Notes: a model not told the origin generated them from the letters alone. Numbered from the stretch's first letter, positions 11,886 through 24,308 are shown. The stretch: 64,000 nt of DNA from Phycomyces blakesleeanus NRRL 1555(-) (GCF_001638985.1 NW_017265189.1:62001-126000); one strand, 5' to 3'. Program-made: numbers and translations.

Positions 11886-13460
11886 ATTTATGTGAATGAG
11901 TTTCGATCAAGGGACTTGGGTTTTTTCGAATAAGCTCAGCTAGACTATATATCGAAGTTTAATTAACATGCCACTTTTTTTTTTACTCTAAAATTTTTTG
12001 TTTTTTTTTTTTTCTTTTACTTCATCAGGCGGAAGTGTAAATCAATGGGCCCATTCGATTCCGCTAGAACCAAAGCGACGCTCACGCCACTTTAAAGAAG
12101 CAATATATATATATATATATGAGAAAACTTGGCAATTGACGGTACACAACACAATACACCTTCTTTATATTTTATATTGTATTGCTTATGTATATAATAT
12201 CTTACATTGAACTAAAAAATAATTAGGTAGTTAGATAGTCTGATAGATAATCTGATATACTGATAGTGTATATAGTTACCTGTTCGCTGGTAAATATATT
12301 TCGGTTGTATTGAATGAAATTGAATGAAATTGAACGTTTTGTTTTTGAATAATAAATCAATAATTCATCAAGATATAATATATATATATTTCTTGTATCT
12401 GTATCTGTGTGTATTCTTTGTAGGATTTGCGGAGTATCCGGGCCTGTCTTCCGTTTTTTACGCTCCTTAATTTTGTACTTTTGTACTTTTGTACTTTTGT
12501 ACTTTTTACTTTTTTTCGTATCCGAAATACCTGGCGTCATAACCTTATGTGGTGGTGATCCGGGGTGAAGGAATTGACAAGTCAGCCCAGCATTTACATT
12601 TTACTTTCCCTTATCTAACTATCTACTTCTATTCTATTATGTTTTGTTTAGGTCTAGATTTTGCTACCATTCGATTAAAATATCTTATTTTTCTGCTCTT
12701 TCTTATTTCAGTAATAATAAAATATAACCATATCCGTCGTATTCATATATATACATTTATCGATTTCAGTAGGACGAGAATAATTGATATTTTTTATTTT
12801 ATTTTATTTTATTTCAATTAGCATACAATTTACAACATGGCTCTAAATATATATATATATATATATTCTCTTATTTTCGATCAACATATACATAATGCAA
12901 TACTTTATATGTATTAAAATTCATTATATAAAAAAAAAGATTCCAAATGATTTTCAAGATCAAAAAATAATAATAAGAAAAAAAACCGGTGTGATTTTCT
13001 TTAAGTTTTTTTTTTTTTTAAAAAAAAAAGAAAGCAAGGCACAAATCACAAGCTCTCTTTTTATTTGTAACCATGTTGCAGCACATGTGCCCTCTTTATT
13101 TCTAATTTAAATTACAGATACACACATAAAACAAATGCTCTGTTGTGACCGTTTCAACAAATATCCCAAATGCCAGTCTTTTTGAACTTTTTGGATGATA
13201 TATCAATTCAATTGAATCAAGTATAGTATGATATGATACAATAGAATAGAATACAGTTTATAGTTCAATTCAGTTCAAACCCCCCCCCCCCCCTTTTTTT
13301 TTTTTTTCTTTTCTTTTCTTTTCATCCTCCTTCCTCTTTCAATTATTTATTTTATTTTATTTTATTTTATTTTATTTTAATCAATTAATTTAAAATAAAT
13401 AAATAATTTAAAAATATTTTTTTTTTAAAAAAAAAAAAAGAGAAAGGAGAAAAGAAAGTT
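11886..13460. other. intergenic between divergent genes
   Basis: No gene seen. It holds TA microsatellites (12104-12120, 12380-12390, 12850-12870), GTACTTTT repeats (about 12475-12505), a C-tract followed by a T-tract near 13280-13308, TTTTA repeats (about 13345-13380), and two T-tract/A-tract junctions (13006-13029 and 13417-13439), the second only 21 bp before the cyclin ATG. Confidence 0.7.
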
Positions 13461-13821
13461 ATGCCACGTATCTCATTACAGAATCCACTCGCATCGCTGG
13501 AACAGCTTAGTTGCTCTCCTTCAGTAAGAGATGGAATTCCAAGTGATCTCGAAGATGACCTTCGGAATCTAGGCGGCGAGTTGATTCAAAGTGCCGGTAT
13601 CTTACTCAAACTGCAAGTCATCAAAAAAAAAAGAACAACAATAGAACAAGCAAAGAGAAAGAGAAAGAAATCGATACTATTATTATTAATATCTCATTTC
13701 AATTCATTTCATTTAGACCACAAGTAGCAATGGCAACAGCTCAAGTGCTCTTCCAACGCTTCTTTTATATGGCTAGTATGAGACATCACGGTATTGTGGT
13801 ACGTACAATATTTATATCTTT

Positions 13822-13853
<32 letters not shown>

Positions 13854-14721
13854 TATATGCGTACGTATTTACTTACTCGCACATGTCTATATAAATATAT
13901 GTATGTATGTGCGTAGGATATAGGCATGGGTGCATTGTTCTTGGCTGCAAAGGTCGAAGAGAACTCTGTTCGTCTTACTCACCTTGTCACTGTGTATGAC
14001 TACCTTATCAAATATTCGCGAGATCAACCAACATTTCCTCCATTGGATTCATTTTCACAGGTATTATATAAAAATTAATAAAAAAAAATATCTATGAAAA
14101 ATTATATATAAAAAACTCACATGTTCTATGCTGAGAGAAAGCCTACGATATGAAGAACTCGCTGATCACTGCAGAAATGCAAATATTGAAGCAACTTGGA
14201 TTTAATGTCCATGTTGAGCTGCCTTATGGTCTAATGATCAACTATTTACGAATCCTCAGTCTGGAAGAGCATCCCACAGTACCTGGCAGAGCATGGAATT
14301 ATCTCAACGACGGGTAAAGCAATATATACACATACAGATTTGATTTGATTTGATTTGAATTGTTATTTGTTATTATCATACTGGTTCTTTAGTATTAACA
14401 TCTATATAATCCACTCTCACATATACACTATACGCACAATACAATAACGACAACAAACAATGTATACATAGGCTACGAACAAATATCTATGTGACCCACC
14501 CACCATCAACGATTGCCTGTGCAGCCATCTGGTTGGCGTGCAGAGATCAGCAAGTTAAACTGCCAGTATCACCTGGTAGTGAGTGGTGGCTTCTTTTTGA
14601 TACTCGACTCGAAGATTTCAAGAATGCAGCTGGGCAGATCCGACGTCTCTATTATCGAAAGTTGAATCGTCGTCTTTTACCACTCAATCCAAAAGAAATT
14701 AAAACGATAACCTATGTATAA
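13461..14721 (+). CDS. cyclin-L-like cyclin (transcription/splicing CDK partner)
   Basis: Likely regulatory subunit of a CDK11-type kinase acting on RNA polymerase II transcripts and splicing in the nucleus. Exons: 13461-13612, 13717-13798, 13917-14060, 14138-14313, 14472-14721, giving 267 residues. The protein shows the cyclin-L signature GELIQSAGILLKLPQVAMAT, then LFQRFFY in the first cyclin fold. The second fold has ITAEMQILKQLGFNVHVELP, WNYLNDGLRTNIYV and STIACAAIWLACR. It ends soon after the second fold, without the long RS-rich tail of animal cyclin L. Intron 1 starts with GCAAGT, not GT; only this junction preserves the conserved LKLPQVAMA and the reading frame. Cyclin K is a weaker alternative. 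Confidence 0.9.
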
Positions 14722-15333
14722 TACAATCAACAACGGCACCAATGATAAAATAGGATAATGTATATATATATATATATATATATAATAAAGAGAGAGAAAA
14801 AAAAAGGTAAAGAAGAAGAAAACAATATATATATATATATATACCAGTAGTAGATTTTCTCTCTTTTGATCTTTATTTTTTGGATTTATCTTTAAATGCT
14901 TATATTTACTTCCTACTATTATTATTCTAAAGAAACTTTTACTGTACTTGCAAGTGCACCCTGCTTTACCGGAAAAAAACCCCCAAGCAGGAAAACAAAC
15001 AAGCAAACAAACAAGCAAGGAAGCACCCAATCACTCAATCAATCAATCAATTCATCAACAGATGTGCAAGAGTAAGACGCGAGATAGAGAGATAGATAAG
15101 GATTATAATGGCTTTATAAATAAATAAAGAATTTTATATATAAATAAAAAGAAAGATAGAAAGAAAGAATACAAATCATCAAAGAGAGATATATTTAAAA
15201 TACTGGAAGAAAGAATGCTGGAGGAATAAGAAGAAGAAGAAGAGAAGGAGGAGTAGGAGTGGGAGGGGTATAGAGGGAGGTAGGAGAGAAGGGGAGTTGT
15301 CTGGTAGGACAGAAAAAAATAAGCAGATAGAAA

Positions 15334-15367
<34 letters not shown>

Positions 15368-15464
15368 CAAACAAGCAGCTAAACTGGCTGGCTAGTTAAA
15401 CACAAAGACACACACAATATTTATAAACTTCTTCTTCTTCTTCTTATATATATATATATATATA
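14722..15464. repeat. intergenic simple repeats
   Basis: No gene. It contains TA runs (about 14760-14784 and 14826-14843), CAAT/CAAGCAAA repeats near 15000-15050, AAG-rich purine tracts (15220-15300), an uninterrupted AGGC tetranucleotide run (about 15335-15369), CTT repeats and another TA run near 15430-15465. Confidence 0.8.
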
Positions 15465-16388
15465 TTATTTTCTTTGGAATGTTTTATTGGGATTATTGAC
15501 AGGATGTTCGGTTGAGCGAGCGGATATCATAAAGGAAGACCAGGCCGGAGCTACGTGAAGGAGGGATTCACTACTGAACCGATCTCCCATAGCGCTGGGG
15601 CTGAAGGCTAATTGGGGTGTGTATTGGTTTTTGGAAGACAGCGAGTTTTGTCGAAAGGGAGTTAGATCCACGAGTGTATTTGTTCCTGTTATTGATTTTG
15701 TTTTTGTTTTTGTTTGTGTTTGTATTTGTGATTGTGATTTTACTGCTCCTACTGTTAGTGGTGGTTGATATTGTTGTGATGATAGTTGGGCATCCGGAGT
15801 GGCTGTGTTTAATGTGGTGTCTGTGGCCGTCATGGATGTTAGGGTTGTATTGGTCAGTCGTCGGGTATCCTTGGGTGTGTAGACAGGGGGCGGAGGACAT
15901 GCAGAAAAGGCACTGCTTGAAGATCCAAGTGTAGACCAGCTGTGTGTCATTGTGGTTCCCCAACCCTGGCGTGTTTTGCTTTCGTTGGTTTCCTGAAAGG
16001 TGTGGAAGACCTTTTGAGTCCTCGAGAACGGACGTCTTCGTCGGACCAGACATAGCACAAACCCGGCCAGGACGATTAGACCTGCGAATGCCCCCAGAAT
16101 TGGACCCAGTAGATGTGTTGGGGCTCCTGATCCTGTTTGTCGGTGGGGGTGTAGTATTGAGGGCGGTCGGTTGTAGCCTGCGCCATATCTGGTTGGTGGT
16201 ATTGAAGATTGTTGAGATGGTTGTATAAGAGTCGCTGAGGATGATTGGAGTCTAATTGTGGGTGCAGAAGATGCGGAGAATAAAGAGGATGGTCTGTATG
16301 TATTTTTATCATTGGCGAGTACAAATGGAGGAGCGCCAGAATTGTTGTTAATGACACGATTCTTTACTCGGTCGATGTAACTGTCCAT
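15465..16388 (-). CDS. single-pass membrane protein of unknown function, Ser/Thr-rich
   Basis: Single-exon frame of 307 residues. Residues 1-90 are rich in Ser, Pro and Gln. A glycine/leucine-rich helix (LLGPILGAFAGLIVLAGFVL, about 93-113) is followed at once by a positive stop (VRRRRPF), so the long Ser/Thr/Gln-rich remainder should lie in the cytosol. The layout resembles fungal cell-surface sensors of the Mid2/WSC type, but there is no Cys-rich domain and no signal peptide at this ATG; an upstream coding exon cannot be excluded. No conserved family is recognised. The frame is long against an AT-rich background, which supports it being coding. Confidence 0.6.
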   Translation of the reverse strand: MDSYIDRVKNRVINNNSGAPPFVLANDKNTYRPSSLFSASSAPTIRLQSSSATLIQPSQQSSIPPTRYGAGYNRPPSILHPHRQTGSGAPTHLLGPILGAFAGLIVLAGFVLCLVRRRRPFSRTQKVFHTFQETNESKTRQGWGTTMTHSWSTLGSSSSAFSACPPPPVYTPKDTRRLTNTTLTSMTATDTTLNTATPDAQLSSQQYQPPLTVGAVKSQSQIQTQTKTKTKSITGTNTLVDLTPFRQNSLSSKNQYTPQLAFSPSAMGDRFSSESLLHVAPAWSSFMISARSTEHPVNNPNKTFQRK

Positions 16389-18703
16389 GTGAAGTATCTA
16401 TGATGTAAAGCTATAGAAGAGCTCTCTATACCAAGAATATCAAGAGAAGAAAGAAAGAGAGGGTAAGAAGAGGAGATCGTCTTTAAATAATTTATAATTA
16501 TTTAGAAAAATTAAAGGGGGGGAAATAGAATAGGAATAGGAATAAGAATATCAAAATTGTATAATCAAAAGGACATAAAGGTGGTGGGTAAAAATACAGG
16601 GCACCAAAAGAATGGCTTATATAAGATGAACCTTCTTTATTCCCCTTCCCTCTCTATAGATCAACCTTCCCCCCCTTTTTATATATATAATCATTTTCTT
16701 TAGGTACACTGTCAATTGATTCTGATGATACTAAAGCTCGCACCAATGATTGTCTTTAAAGCATGTGTATGTATGTATCTATCTATATAATTAAGCAAAT
16801 CAAAACAAAGATTAATATTTAAAAAAAATAGAAGTAGAAAGGCTATTTCTCACACTCTGATATATACACAACTACACATATACATGCTTGTTTATTTAGC
16901 CGTTTGTGTCTATAATGTAATGTAATGCAATATAATATAAAGTGTAGCTACAAACTTACATACATTTCAAAAAACAAAAAAAAGTCTTGCAAAATTATGT
17001 ATCTATTATCTATGTGTGTCCAAAATGTAAGAAATAAGAATACATATATATATATATAGTAGTTTTTGTTTCTTGAATTATTATTGGCTGTTCTTATGAT
17101 TACTATCGATGTTCGGTTATTGTTGTTTATGGTAGTCAAAACAAAAAACAAGATTAATACTAAATCCTGATCCTTCTACTGTTGGACATTGGACATTACT
17201 TTCTTTTTTCTCAAACAACAAATAATAATATTTTCACTATGATCATTATTCTGCTTATTAGACCAAAGCTTAGAGGCCTTGTTACTCTCGTCTTGTCTTA
17301 TATTAAAGAAGAAATCATAATAGTTCTCTTATTATATATGAAAAATATAATTGTGGATAATGTACAAGTATTGAGGATTCTAAAGAAAGACAACTACAAA
17401 AATTGTCAATGTCATTACAGATAATTATATACATTTTTTATTCTTATTTTACTTGGGGAATTCAATAAAATGAGGGTTTGACACTTTGAATGGGATTCCA
17501 AGGGGGGGGGCGAGAAGAATCTTTCTATTTGATTTCTTTCCTTCTTTATTTTACTCTTATAAAAATACATGTACAAATGTACAAATGCACAAATGTATAT
17601 GTGTGTGTTCAAGTGAAAAGATATAAAGGTGAGTCAAATAGATAGCAGTTTTTTATATTGTTCAAAAATGGATAAAGTATCACTATCTGTGCACCCAAAA
17701 AAACAATTGCTGCCTTTTAATCAACCAAAAGAATACATGGATATCAGGCACAATATTTCAGTGGCTTATTCCTGTAAACTACATTCATATACACTTTTAC
17801 CTTTTTGTCACCTCCTGAGCTCAGATATATCCACGGCTTTATTGTCTACACTACAGACTATACTCAAAGTGATTTATACAAGCTGTTTACTATAGCCTGT
17901 ATAAAGAATGCTGAATCAAATCCATTCAGGCTGAAAAACGATAAAACATAGTAGTGTCTTTATAATCGAGTAATCTAAAAGGATACATATTTGATCAAGT
18001 CATACACATTCACTAGAAATCATTCCAAGCAAATCCATATACACACATAAATATATATATTGGGATAAAAGTCTAGGTTTATTCAAAGTAAAAACGGCAG
18101 AAAGAGATACTTTAACCACTCTTTCTAGTCTCAGTAATACTAACAATGATTTTAGGTCAAGTTCAAGAAATGTCTTGACTCTAATGACTATATACGCCAT
18201 TTATAATATACAGCAAGTATATAATTCTTGTCTGAAATTACATAGAAGCTTTAATGAATAAGCTGATGGTCATCATTACAATAAGACAGCATTGTCTATA
18301 GCATTAATTGTTTATTCGCGTCTGTGAAGTCCAGTAAATGACAATCCACTTTTGTGTATTCCAATTAGGATTCAATTCATTTTTCTATAATACTGTTCTA
18401 GAGTTTTTCGTTGTACTTTAATATATGTATACTATCTATTGAGTATATATTGTGCCACCCAATAGAAAACACTATAAGAAAGAAAGAAGTATAAAGTATA
18501 GTTTATTATAAAATAAAGGGAGGGTAGGAGTAGGAGGTAGAGAACGAGAGAGAGAGAAATATAGACAAACAGATAGAGTCTCAAGTTTTTTTTTCTTTTT
18601 TTTCTTTTTTAGTTGGACGCGTTCCTGTGTTAGAATAGAGAGTCACATGACGGTTGATTGTGACAGTACGTTTCCTTTCTTCCTTTGAACCAAATACCCT
18701 ATA
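16389..18703. other. long intergenic stretch, nothing identified
   Basis: About 2.3 kb between divergent genes. Short open frames here (for example near 17182-17424 and 17629-17895) have hydrophobic or low-complexity translations and no recognisable motif. A TATATAAT-like box lies at 16681-16691, and a G-run sits at 17502-17510. It probably serves as promoter and 5' UTR for both flanking genes. Confidence 0.6.
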
Positions 18704-19423
18704 ATGGGACTAACTGAAGAAGAACAACAGCACCAGCAGCTATTGCAAACATATGCACAGGCCACTCGACAGGACCTAGCAAATCTCACAGCGTCGTCCT
18801 TAGCGCAGGCTATGGTGTCGCCAATGACAGTGTCAGGGCTGGCTTCTAGCCTGCTTCAACAATTGCATGCCGGCATCATCATCACTGCCTTGCCTGGACC
18901 GACTCCCACAACACACATCACACCTACACCCACACCTATGGATGACACTGCGTCTGACGATGAAGATCCCAAACGAGGCAGCACACGGAGCATGAGTAAC
19001 GATGAACGGCGACAGAGGAGACTTTTACGCAATCGGGTGGCAGCCAAAGAGTGCCGAAAGAAAAAAAAGCAATATATCCAGGAAATGGAAGACAAAATTC
19101 GCCGGCTTGAAGAAGAGAATGTGCGGCTGCACAAGCAGGTTGCAGAGATCCACGCAAAACTAACGCTTGGGTCTCTGCACACAAACGAAGGCTATCGACT
19201 GATGAAGGAAGTCGAGGAACTCAACGCAAAACTCGGCATGGCTCACTTACCATCCACCAGTGCACTCACGGCTGCAGTGGTGGCGGCTGCTCAGCAGGCA
19301 TTAAAATCAGAACCTCCATTATTACTAGGACTGCCAGAAAAGGACCTTAGTCGGGCACGGATGAAAGAACTCAAGTCAAACTGTGCGGAACTAGAAATCT
19401 CTCAACACACAGAAGCTGAATGA
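18704..19423 (+). CDS. bZIP transcription factor, CREB/ATF class
   Basis: Single-exon 239-residue protein. The N-terminus is glutamine/alanine-rich. An acidic linker (MDDTASDDEDPKR) leads into the basic region RRLLRNRVAAKECRKKKKQY (about residues 104-123), which has the N-x7-R core of bZIP proteins in its CREB/ATF form. The zipper continues as EMEDKIRRLEEENVRLHKQV with leucine-type heptads. The tail is Ala-rich without a known domain. It is expected to bind CRE-like TGACGT sites as a dimer in the nucleus; direct targets are not visible. The ATG at 18704 gives the longest frame. A TGACG-like site (acatgacggttg, about 18645) lies upstream and could allow autoregulation, which is speculative. 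Confidence 0.9.
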   Translation: MGLTEEEQQHQQLLQTYAQATRQDLANLTASSLAQAMVSPMTVSGLASSLLQQLHAGIIITALPGPTPTTHITPTPTPMDDTASDDEDPKRGSTRSMSNDERRQRRLLRNRVAAKECRKKKKQYIQEMEDKIRRLEEENVRLHKQVAEIHAKLTLGSLHTNEGYRLMKEVEELNAKLGMAHLPSTSALTAAVVAAAQQALKSEPPLLLGLPEKDLSRARMKELKSNCAELEISQHTEAE

Positions 19424-22400
19424 ATCAATCAATCAATCAATCAATCAATGAACCAGTCAATCAATCAATGAAAATCAAAAATCAAATAAAAAATCAATCA
19501 AACAAAAAAAAAATCAATAGTAGGCTGCGAAAGAAAAAAAACTAAAAAAAAAACAACAACAATGAAAAAAAAAAATTACATGTAAAAAATTGTTTTTTTT
19601 TTTAAAAAAAAAAAAAAAAGACCAAAAAAAAAACAGCGCCAAAAAACAAGAACAAGAACAAGAACAGCAACAGCAGCAACAGAAACAACATCGGCAACAA
19701 CAGCAAGATTGCTTTACCTTTAGTTTGTTTTTTCCTTCTCTAACTCTATTTTCATTCCTACCTATTCATTGCTATTTTCATTTTCTTATTCTAGTCTATC
19801 GATCTCACAACTCTTCCAGTCAAATCTATCCCTCTCTCCCCTTCCCCTTCCCCTTCTCCGTCTCTCTTTAGGTATTTACTTATATTCCTTTCATTCGAAC
19901 CCACCTATCCATAAAATCAATCAATCAATCAATCAATTTAATTCAAATGAAATCATATCAATTCAATTCAATTCAATTCAATTCAATTCAATTCAATTCA
20001 ATTCAATTCAATTCAATTCAATATTTAATCTTGTTCAAAAGTATGGGTTCATTTAAATTCAACAATAAGAGAATCACATTAATCAAGAAACAAACAAGAT
20101 ATACAGCACATATATAGATATAATACTCTGGGTGAATGTTTGATGTAGTAAATAAAAGTATATACTATAATAAGAAAGATGGAAATCATTGGATTCTTTG
20201 ATTTGTACAGCCAAAGTTAAAATATATCCTCAATTTATTAATATTAATATTAATTTTATTTATTTGTATGTTTATATATATCTCAAATAATAATGAAGCT
20301 TAAAGCTCTATATAGTGCAAATAAAGGATCACAAAGTAATAACAGTAACAGTAACAGTAAAAAATACAAAGAAGAAGAAGTAAGGGCTAATCCCAAAGTT
20401 CGGATGGTTCGATTACCGTTTTGCTACAATTTTTTTTTTTACTTAAAATTCCGATAGGTTTAGTTTTTTTTTCTCTCTCTTTTTTTCTGGACGAATCAAA
20501 ATTACAATTGAGACAATATATTTACCTCTTTTGGATAAAAGAAAATATATACTAAAGTAGAAAGAATTTATTTAGTTTAAAACGAATAAGAAGGCAGTTT
20601 TGGTGTGGTCAGACCAAAAAGTTTAAACAAAACAAAAATGTAAGAACGTCGACCAATCAAAATCAATTCTGGTATCTCAGGAATGGAAGTCGTTCTTGTG
20701 AGATGTTGGATTTTGACTTGCGACAGTATCAAACTGTAAGCCAGCTTACCACTTGTCTTGCGCACCTTTTCTTTTTTCCACCCTGTAGGAAAGTGTGTGT
20801 GTGTGTGTCTGTGTGAGCGAGAGAGAGAGATAAGCACAAAAAATGAGTGAAGCACAGACTGCACAATCCAGAACAAATACTATAGTCGCTAATGAACCTG
20901 GCAGGGTCACATCCCCAGGAATGTAACACACTGCTTCAGTGACAACCCATTAATCAACGGAAACCTTTAAATCATCAAACCAAATATATATATATAAATA
21001 TCTGTGATCTTCTTTCTTACATGAAGCAACACTCTCATAGTACCTATTTTTCTACTTTATAAGTCTATTCGTCTGCCTTTATAGTGTTGGTGAGGAAGGG
21101 GGCGTGTCGGGATATCTTTGGTACGTAGAAAGATCGCGTTCGACAACGTGTTTCCGAACAGCAATAGGTCTATATTATTATTTTTTGATCTCGGCAATTA
21201 TGTACACCACTTGAACAATCTCTATAATAATGGCTTTGTATTTCAACTTGTTTGATTCGGCAATTGCTTCTCCTAATATGGCACACGATTTCCTACAGCT
21301 TGATGATGAACAAGCTACATGTCGGTAATAGAAGGAAAGTGTGATGGTTGAAAACTAAAAAAGAAAAAAAAAAGAAAAAGACGGTGAATTTAACAGATTA
21401 AATCAGACAACATTATATAATGTAGATTTTAGCCACACCGGGAATCGAATAAGGATCAAAGAACATGTAGCCAAATTGTGGTTACATTATAAAAGAACAA
21501 TTTGAATTTTCTTCTTTTTGTTGTTTTTTTTTTTTTCACTGGCGATAGTACATTATATATAATGTTTTCTGAAATGTAACCGCTACAAAAGTTCTTATGT
21601 ACAGCAACTCTGTGCCCTACTTTTATGTTTCATTGCAAGCATATTTTAAAGTTATCACTATTGGTAAATACGTAGAGATGACAAAAGTGGTTTACCAATG
21701 AGTTTCAAGTTTTTTTTTAAAAAAAAGAACCTTGAGTAACATGGACATTTGAGACGGAGTTACCTAGATTTAGCAAGTTTGGAAAATAATTAATAAACGT
21801 GTATGTGTCTATGAGAGAAAGAGATAAGTACACCATATAGTGCAGTATATTGTACTACTCCTATTGCATAGGAAATACATATTATATATAAACAAGTTTA
21901 AGTAAGACTTTCGCAGTAGGTCTTGTGGTAAATCACAAGAAAAGACTTGAATGCCAAGGCTTTTTCAATATAATTTATTTCTTGTTTCAAAATAAGACAT
22001 ATTAAACTAATATATCTACATAATACTATGATGTTGCTTAATGAAGCTTAAAAGAAACAAACAACTAAAGGTTTATTTGTTTGTTTTGCTTAATTTTTGA
22101 CTAGGAAAATAAAGGTCAAATATATTAAGGCTTGGCTACACTGATAGCATAAGCCTTAAAAAAAATAACAATAGAAGAAATGACTAAATGATGAGCAGTA
22201 TACATAACAGATCTATTACATTTGAATCAACAGAATAAAATCTATACATAGGCGTTATATTGTATATATCTATTTGGTTATAAAGTATCAGATAGGTAGA
22301 TAGATAGGCAAGCTAATAGACAAAGAACCAGCATTATATATAAATAAAGAGAAAGGTATATGGGTGAATATTATCAAGTCAAAATATCAAGTGCACAAAA

Positions 22401-22916
22401 TAAAGAAATAGTTGGAAATTGTAATGGAAATGTGCATTATAGGACATTGAGCTTTTTATAACATATTCCAGATTGTGTAACTTGTTTTTGTTGTTGTTTT
22501 TGGAACACAATCTATAAGGATTATGGTGCGACAATCAAATGGTAGCGAGAATATAAATAAAATAAACTAAAATTGGTTCTTTTTTTTATTTTATAAAAGG
22601 CTCAAAAAATATTCAAATATTGTACAACTAAAGACAGACGCACATAAAAAAAAATGTTACACTGTAGATGACTTCGAACGGGTTCCCTTTTTATTTATAT
22701 ATAATTATATATATGTGACAGATACTATTTTTTCTCCTTTATAATTGTACATTTATATTTTTTTTAATAAAACAAAAAAGCTAAGAAAAATAGCCTAATC
22801 TCCCATTATTTTCCAATCTCTTCTTTCTCTCTTCTTTTACTCATTTACTACTTTACTACTTTACTTCTTTACGTGATAGATAAGCACCTACTTGATCAGC
22901 CCAAAACTAGTAGTAA
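19424..22916. other. long intergenic stretch with microsatellites
   Basis: About 3.5 kb with no supported gene. It holds AATC repeats directly after the bZIP stop (19424-19475), a T11/A16 junction (19593-19619), a CAA/CAG-rich stretch (19640-19700), an ATTCA pentanucleotide array (about 19959-20022), a GT run (20792-20808), a second T/A junction (21710-21726), and a tRNA-3'-end-like hairpin at 21411-21494. A 32-codon ORF at 21230-21328 is too short to call. Confidence 0.6.
19959..20022. repeat. ATTCA pentanucleotide tandem array
   Basis: About 12-13 uninterrupted copies of a 5-bp ATTCA unit, read directly from the sequence. It should be polymorphic in length; no function is implied. Confidence 0.95.
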
Positions 22917-24308
22917 ATGTATCACCCAACTCGCACAGTCAAGACATGGGCTGTCGGAATATCAGTTATCTTTGTGTGCAGTTTAGTTAGTCTAATGTAT
23001 GTCTCGCAACAATCATCGATTGACATCATCACCGAACAATATATCCCTCAGCGCGACTCAGACGAAAAGTACATTTCGTTTCTGCCACACTCTGGCCTCC
23101 ACAACCAGCTTTCGTCGCTGACCAATGCACTCGTCCTGGCTAGTCTGATCAACCGTACGCTCATTGTACCCGAGCTCAATCTCGGCAGTGGAACCTACTG
23201 GCGATACACACCAGTGCTTGCCGATCGCCTGGAAATATGCTTACCCCGCCTGCTCGAACACGCCCCCGAATCAGTCGAGTGCTGGGATTACAAAAAGTAC
23301 GTTCCGGTCGCAGTAGAGAGCATTGTCGACCTTTCGGAAATCCATGCCCTTGGCATAAAGACCTACCAACGCGAGTCGCTCCAGCGTGACTATTTCCAGA
23401 CTTACTGGTCTGTCCCAAACGATGAGCGAAACAGGTCTCTGGCAATCGAGTATACCGACAGGGTCCGGTATTCCTACCAGTTTCATGACACCCTCGGCCT
23501 GGGTAAAAGAGCCGATATGCCAGGTGCATATGACAGTTATATTAATATCCCAGATCTTATCCTCCGCCAAGAAAAGTTCCTTGTCTTTAACTCAATGTTT
23601 GGTGCCAACCGATTGCTGCTAACCAAAAAAAAGAACATCGCCTTACGACGACTGGTCAGAAACAAACTCGTCTTCTCCCACCCCGACATCCTAAAGTACT
23701 CCAAAACCCTAGTAGACCGGCTCGGTGGTCCAGGCAATTTCGCAAGCGCCCATGTTCGGCAAGGCGATGGTGCCTTCAAGGCATCAGTCCAGGACACTAT
23801 GCAGGAAGTCAGGATTGCCTTGGAAGGAACCAATAGAAGCAAAAATAAGAACGGAGGGTCTGTAAATGCAACCCAAGCCAGTGAGGATCAAAAACTCATT
23901 CAACGGCTCTCAAAGATTCCCAAAAAGGGACTCGCTCTACTTGACGAATGCAAAAGGATCCAAGAGACAGATAACAAAACCAACAACCTTCACCCTCGCC
24001 TGCGTCTGATTTACATGGCCACAGATGCCAAGAAGCCGCGTGAACGGTTTGACGAGCTTTACAACGAGTTTGTGTGCATGTTCTGTCTCAGCGATTTCCC
24101 TGACATTATTTCGAGCGTGTTGTTGAATTCAACAGTCGACACAATGGGGGCCGGGGTGTACGAAAACCAGGGCAAACTTCTGCTGCCTCCAGTCGATGCT
24201 TCTGTAGCTTCCTTTGGCTCAATTTTCTTTGGTACACACGGCAGCACGTTCTCAAGTTATATAAGAAACCAGAATCGACTGTTCCACAAGCTCAAAAAGT
24301 CTGGATGA
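22917..24308 (+). CDS. O-fucosyltransferase-like type II membrane protein
   Basis: Single-exon 463-residue protein. A short basic N-terminus and a hydrophobic anchor (AVGISVIFVCSLVSLMYV, about 12-29) give a Golgi-type type II layout. Then comes FLPHSGLHNQLSSLTNALVL and NRTLIVPELNLG, matching the N-terminal nucleotide-sugar fold of GDP-fucose O-fucosyltransferase-like proteins. The second half has ASAHVRQGDGAF (about 278), the H-x-R-x-GD motif of that superfamily. The C-terminus has a FGTHGSTFSSYI block. N-glycosylation sequons (for example NRT, NRS, NAT) are present. The substrate is unknown, and inactive or other-sugar relatives exist, so fucose is an inference from family. GC content is clearly higher than in the flanks, as expected for coding DNA. 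Confidence 0.82.
   Translation: MYHPTRTVKTWAVGISVIFVCSLVSLMYVSQQSSIDIITEQYIPQRDSDEKYISFLPHSGLHNQLSSLTNALVLASLINRTLIVPELNLGSGTYWRYTPVLADRLEICLPRLLEHAPESVECWDYKKYVPVAVESIVDLSEIHALGIKTYQRESLQRDYFQTYWSVPNDERNRSLAIEYTDRVRYSYQFHDTLGLGKRADMPGAYDSYINIPDLILRQEKFLVFNSMFGANRLLLTKKKNIALRRLVRNKLVFSHPDILKYSKTLVDRLGGPGNFASAHVRQGDGAFKASVQDTMQEVRIALEGTNRSKNKNGGSVNATQASEDQKLIQRLSKIPKKGLALLDECKRIQETDNKTNNLHPRLRLIYMATDAKKPRERFDELYNEFVCMFCLSDFPDIISSVLLNSTVDTMGAGVYENQGKLLLPPVDASVASFGSIFFGTHGSTFSSYIRNQNRLFHKLKKSG

Noticed and set aside
12549..13110. Plus-strand open frames between the SREBP-like and cyclin genes
   Set aside because: Translations are AT-driven (Phe/Ile/Lys/Tyr) and cross homopolymer tracts; no conserved motif.
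15335..15369. AGGC repeat as a possible CRISPR-like or regulatory array
   Set aside because: It is a plain tetranucleotide microsatellite without spacers.
21230..21328. 32-codon plus-strand ORF starting MALYFNLFDS
   Set aside because: Too short, no motif and no supporting context; it could be an upstream ORF or chance.
21421..21490. tRNA gene on the minus strand
   Set aside because: Only the T-loop/acceptor part fits; T-stem pairing fails and there is no D or anticodon arm of normal length.
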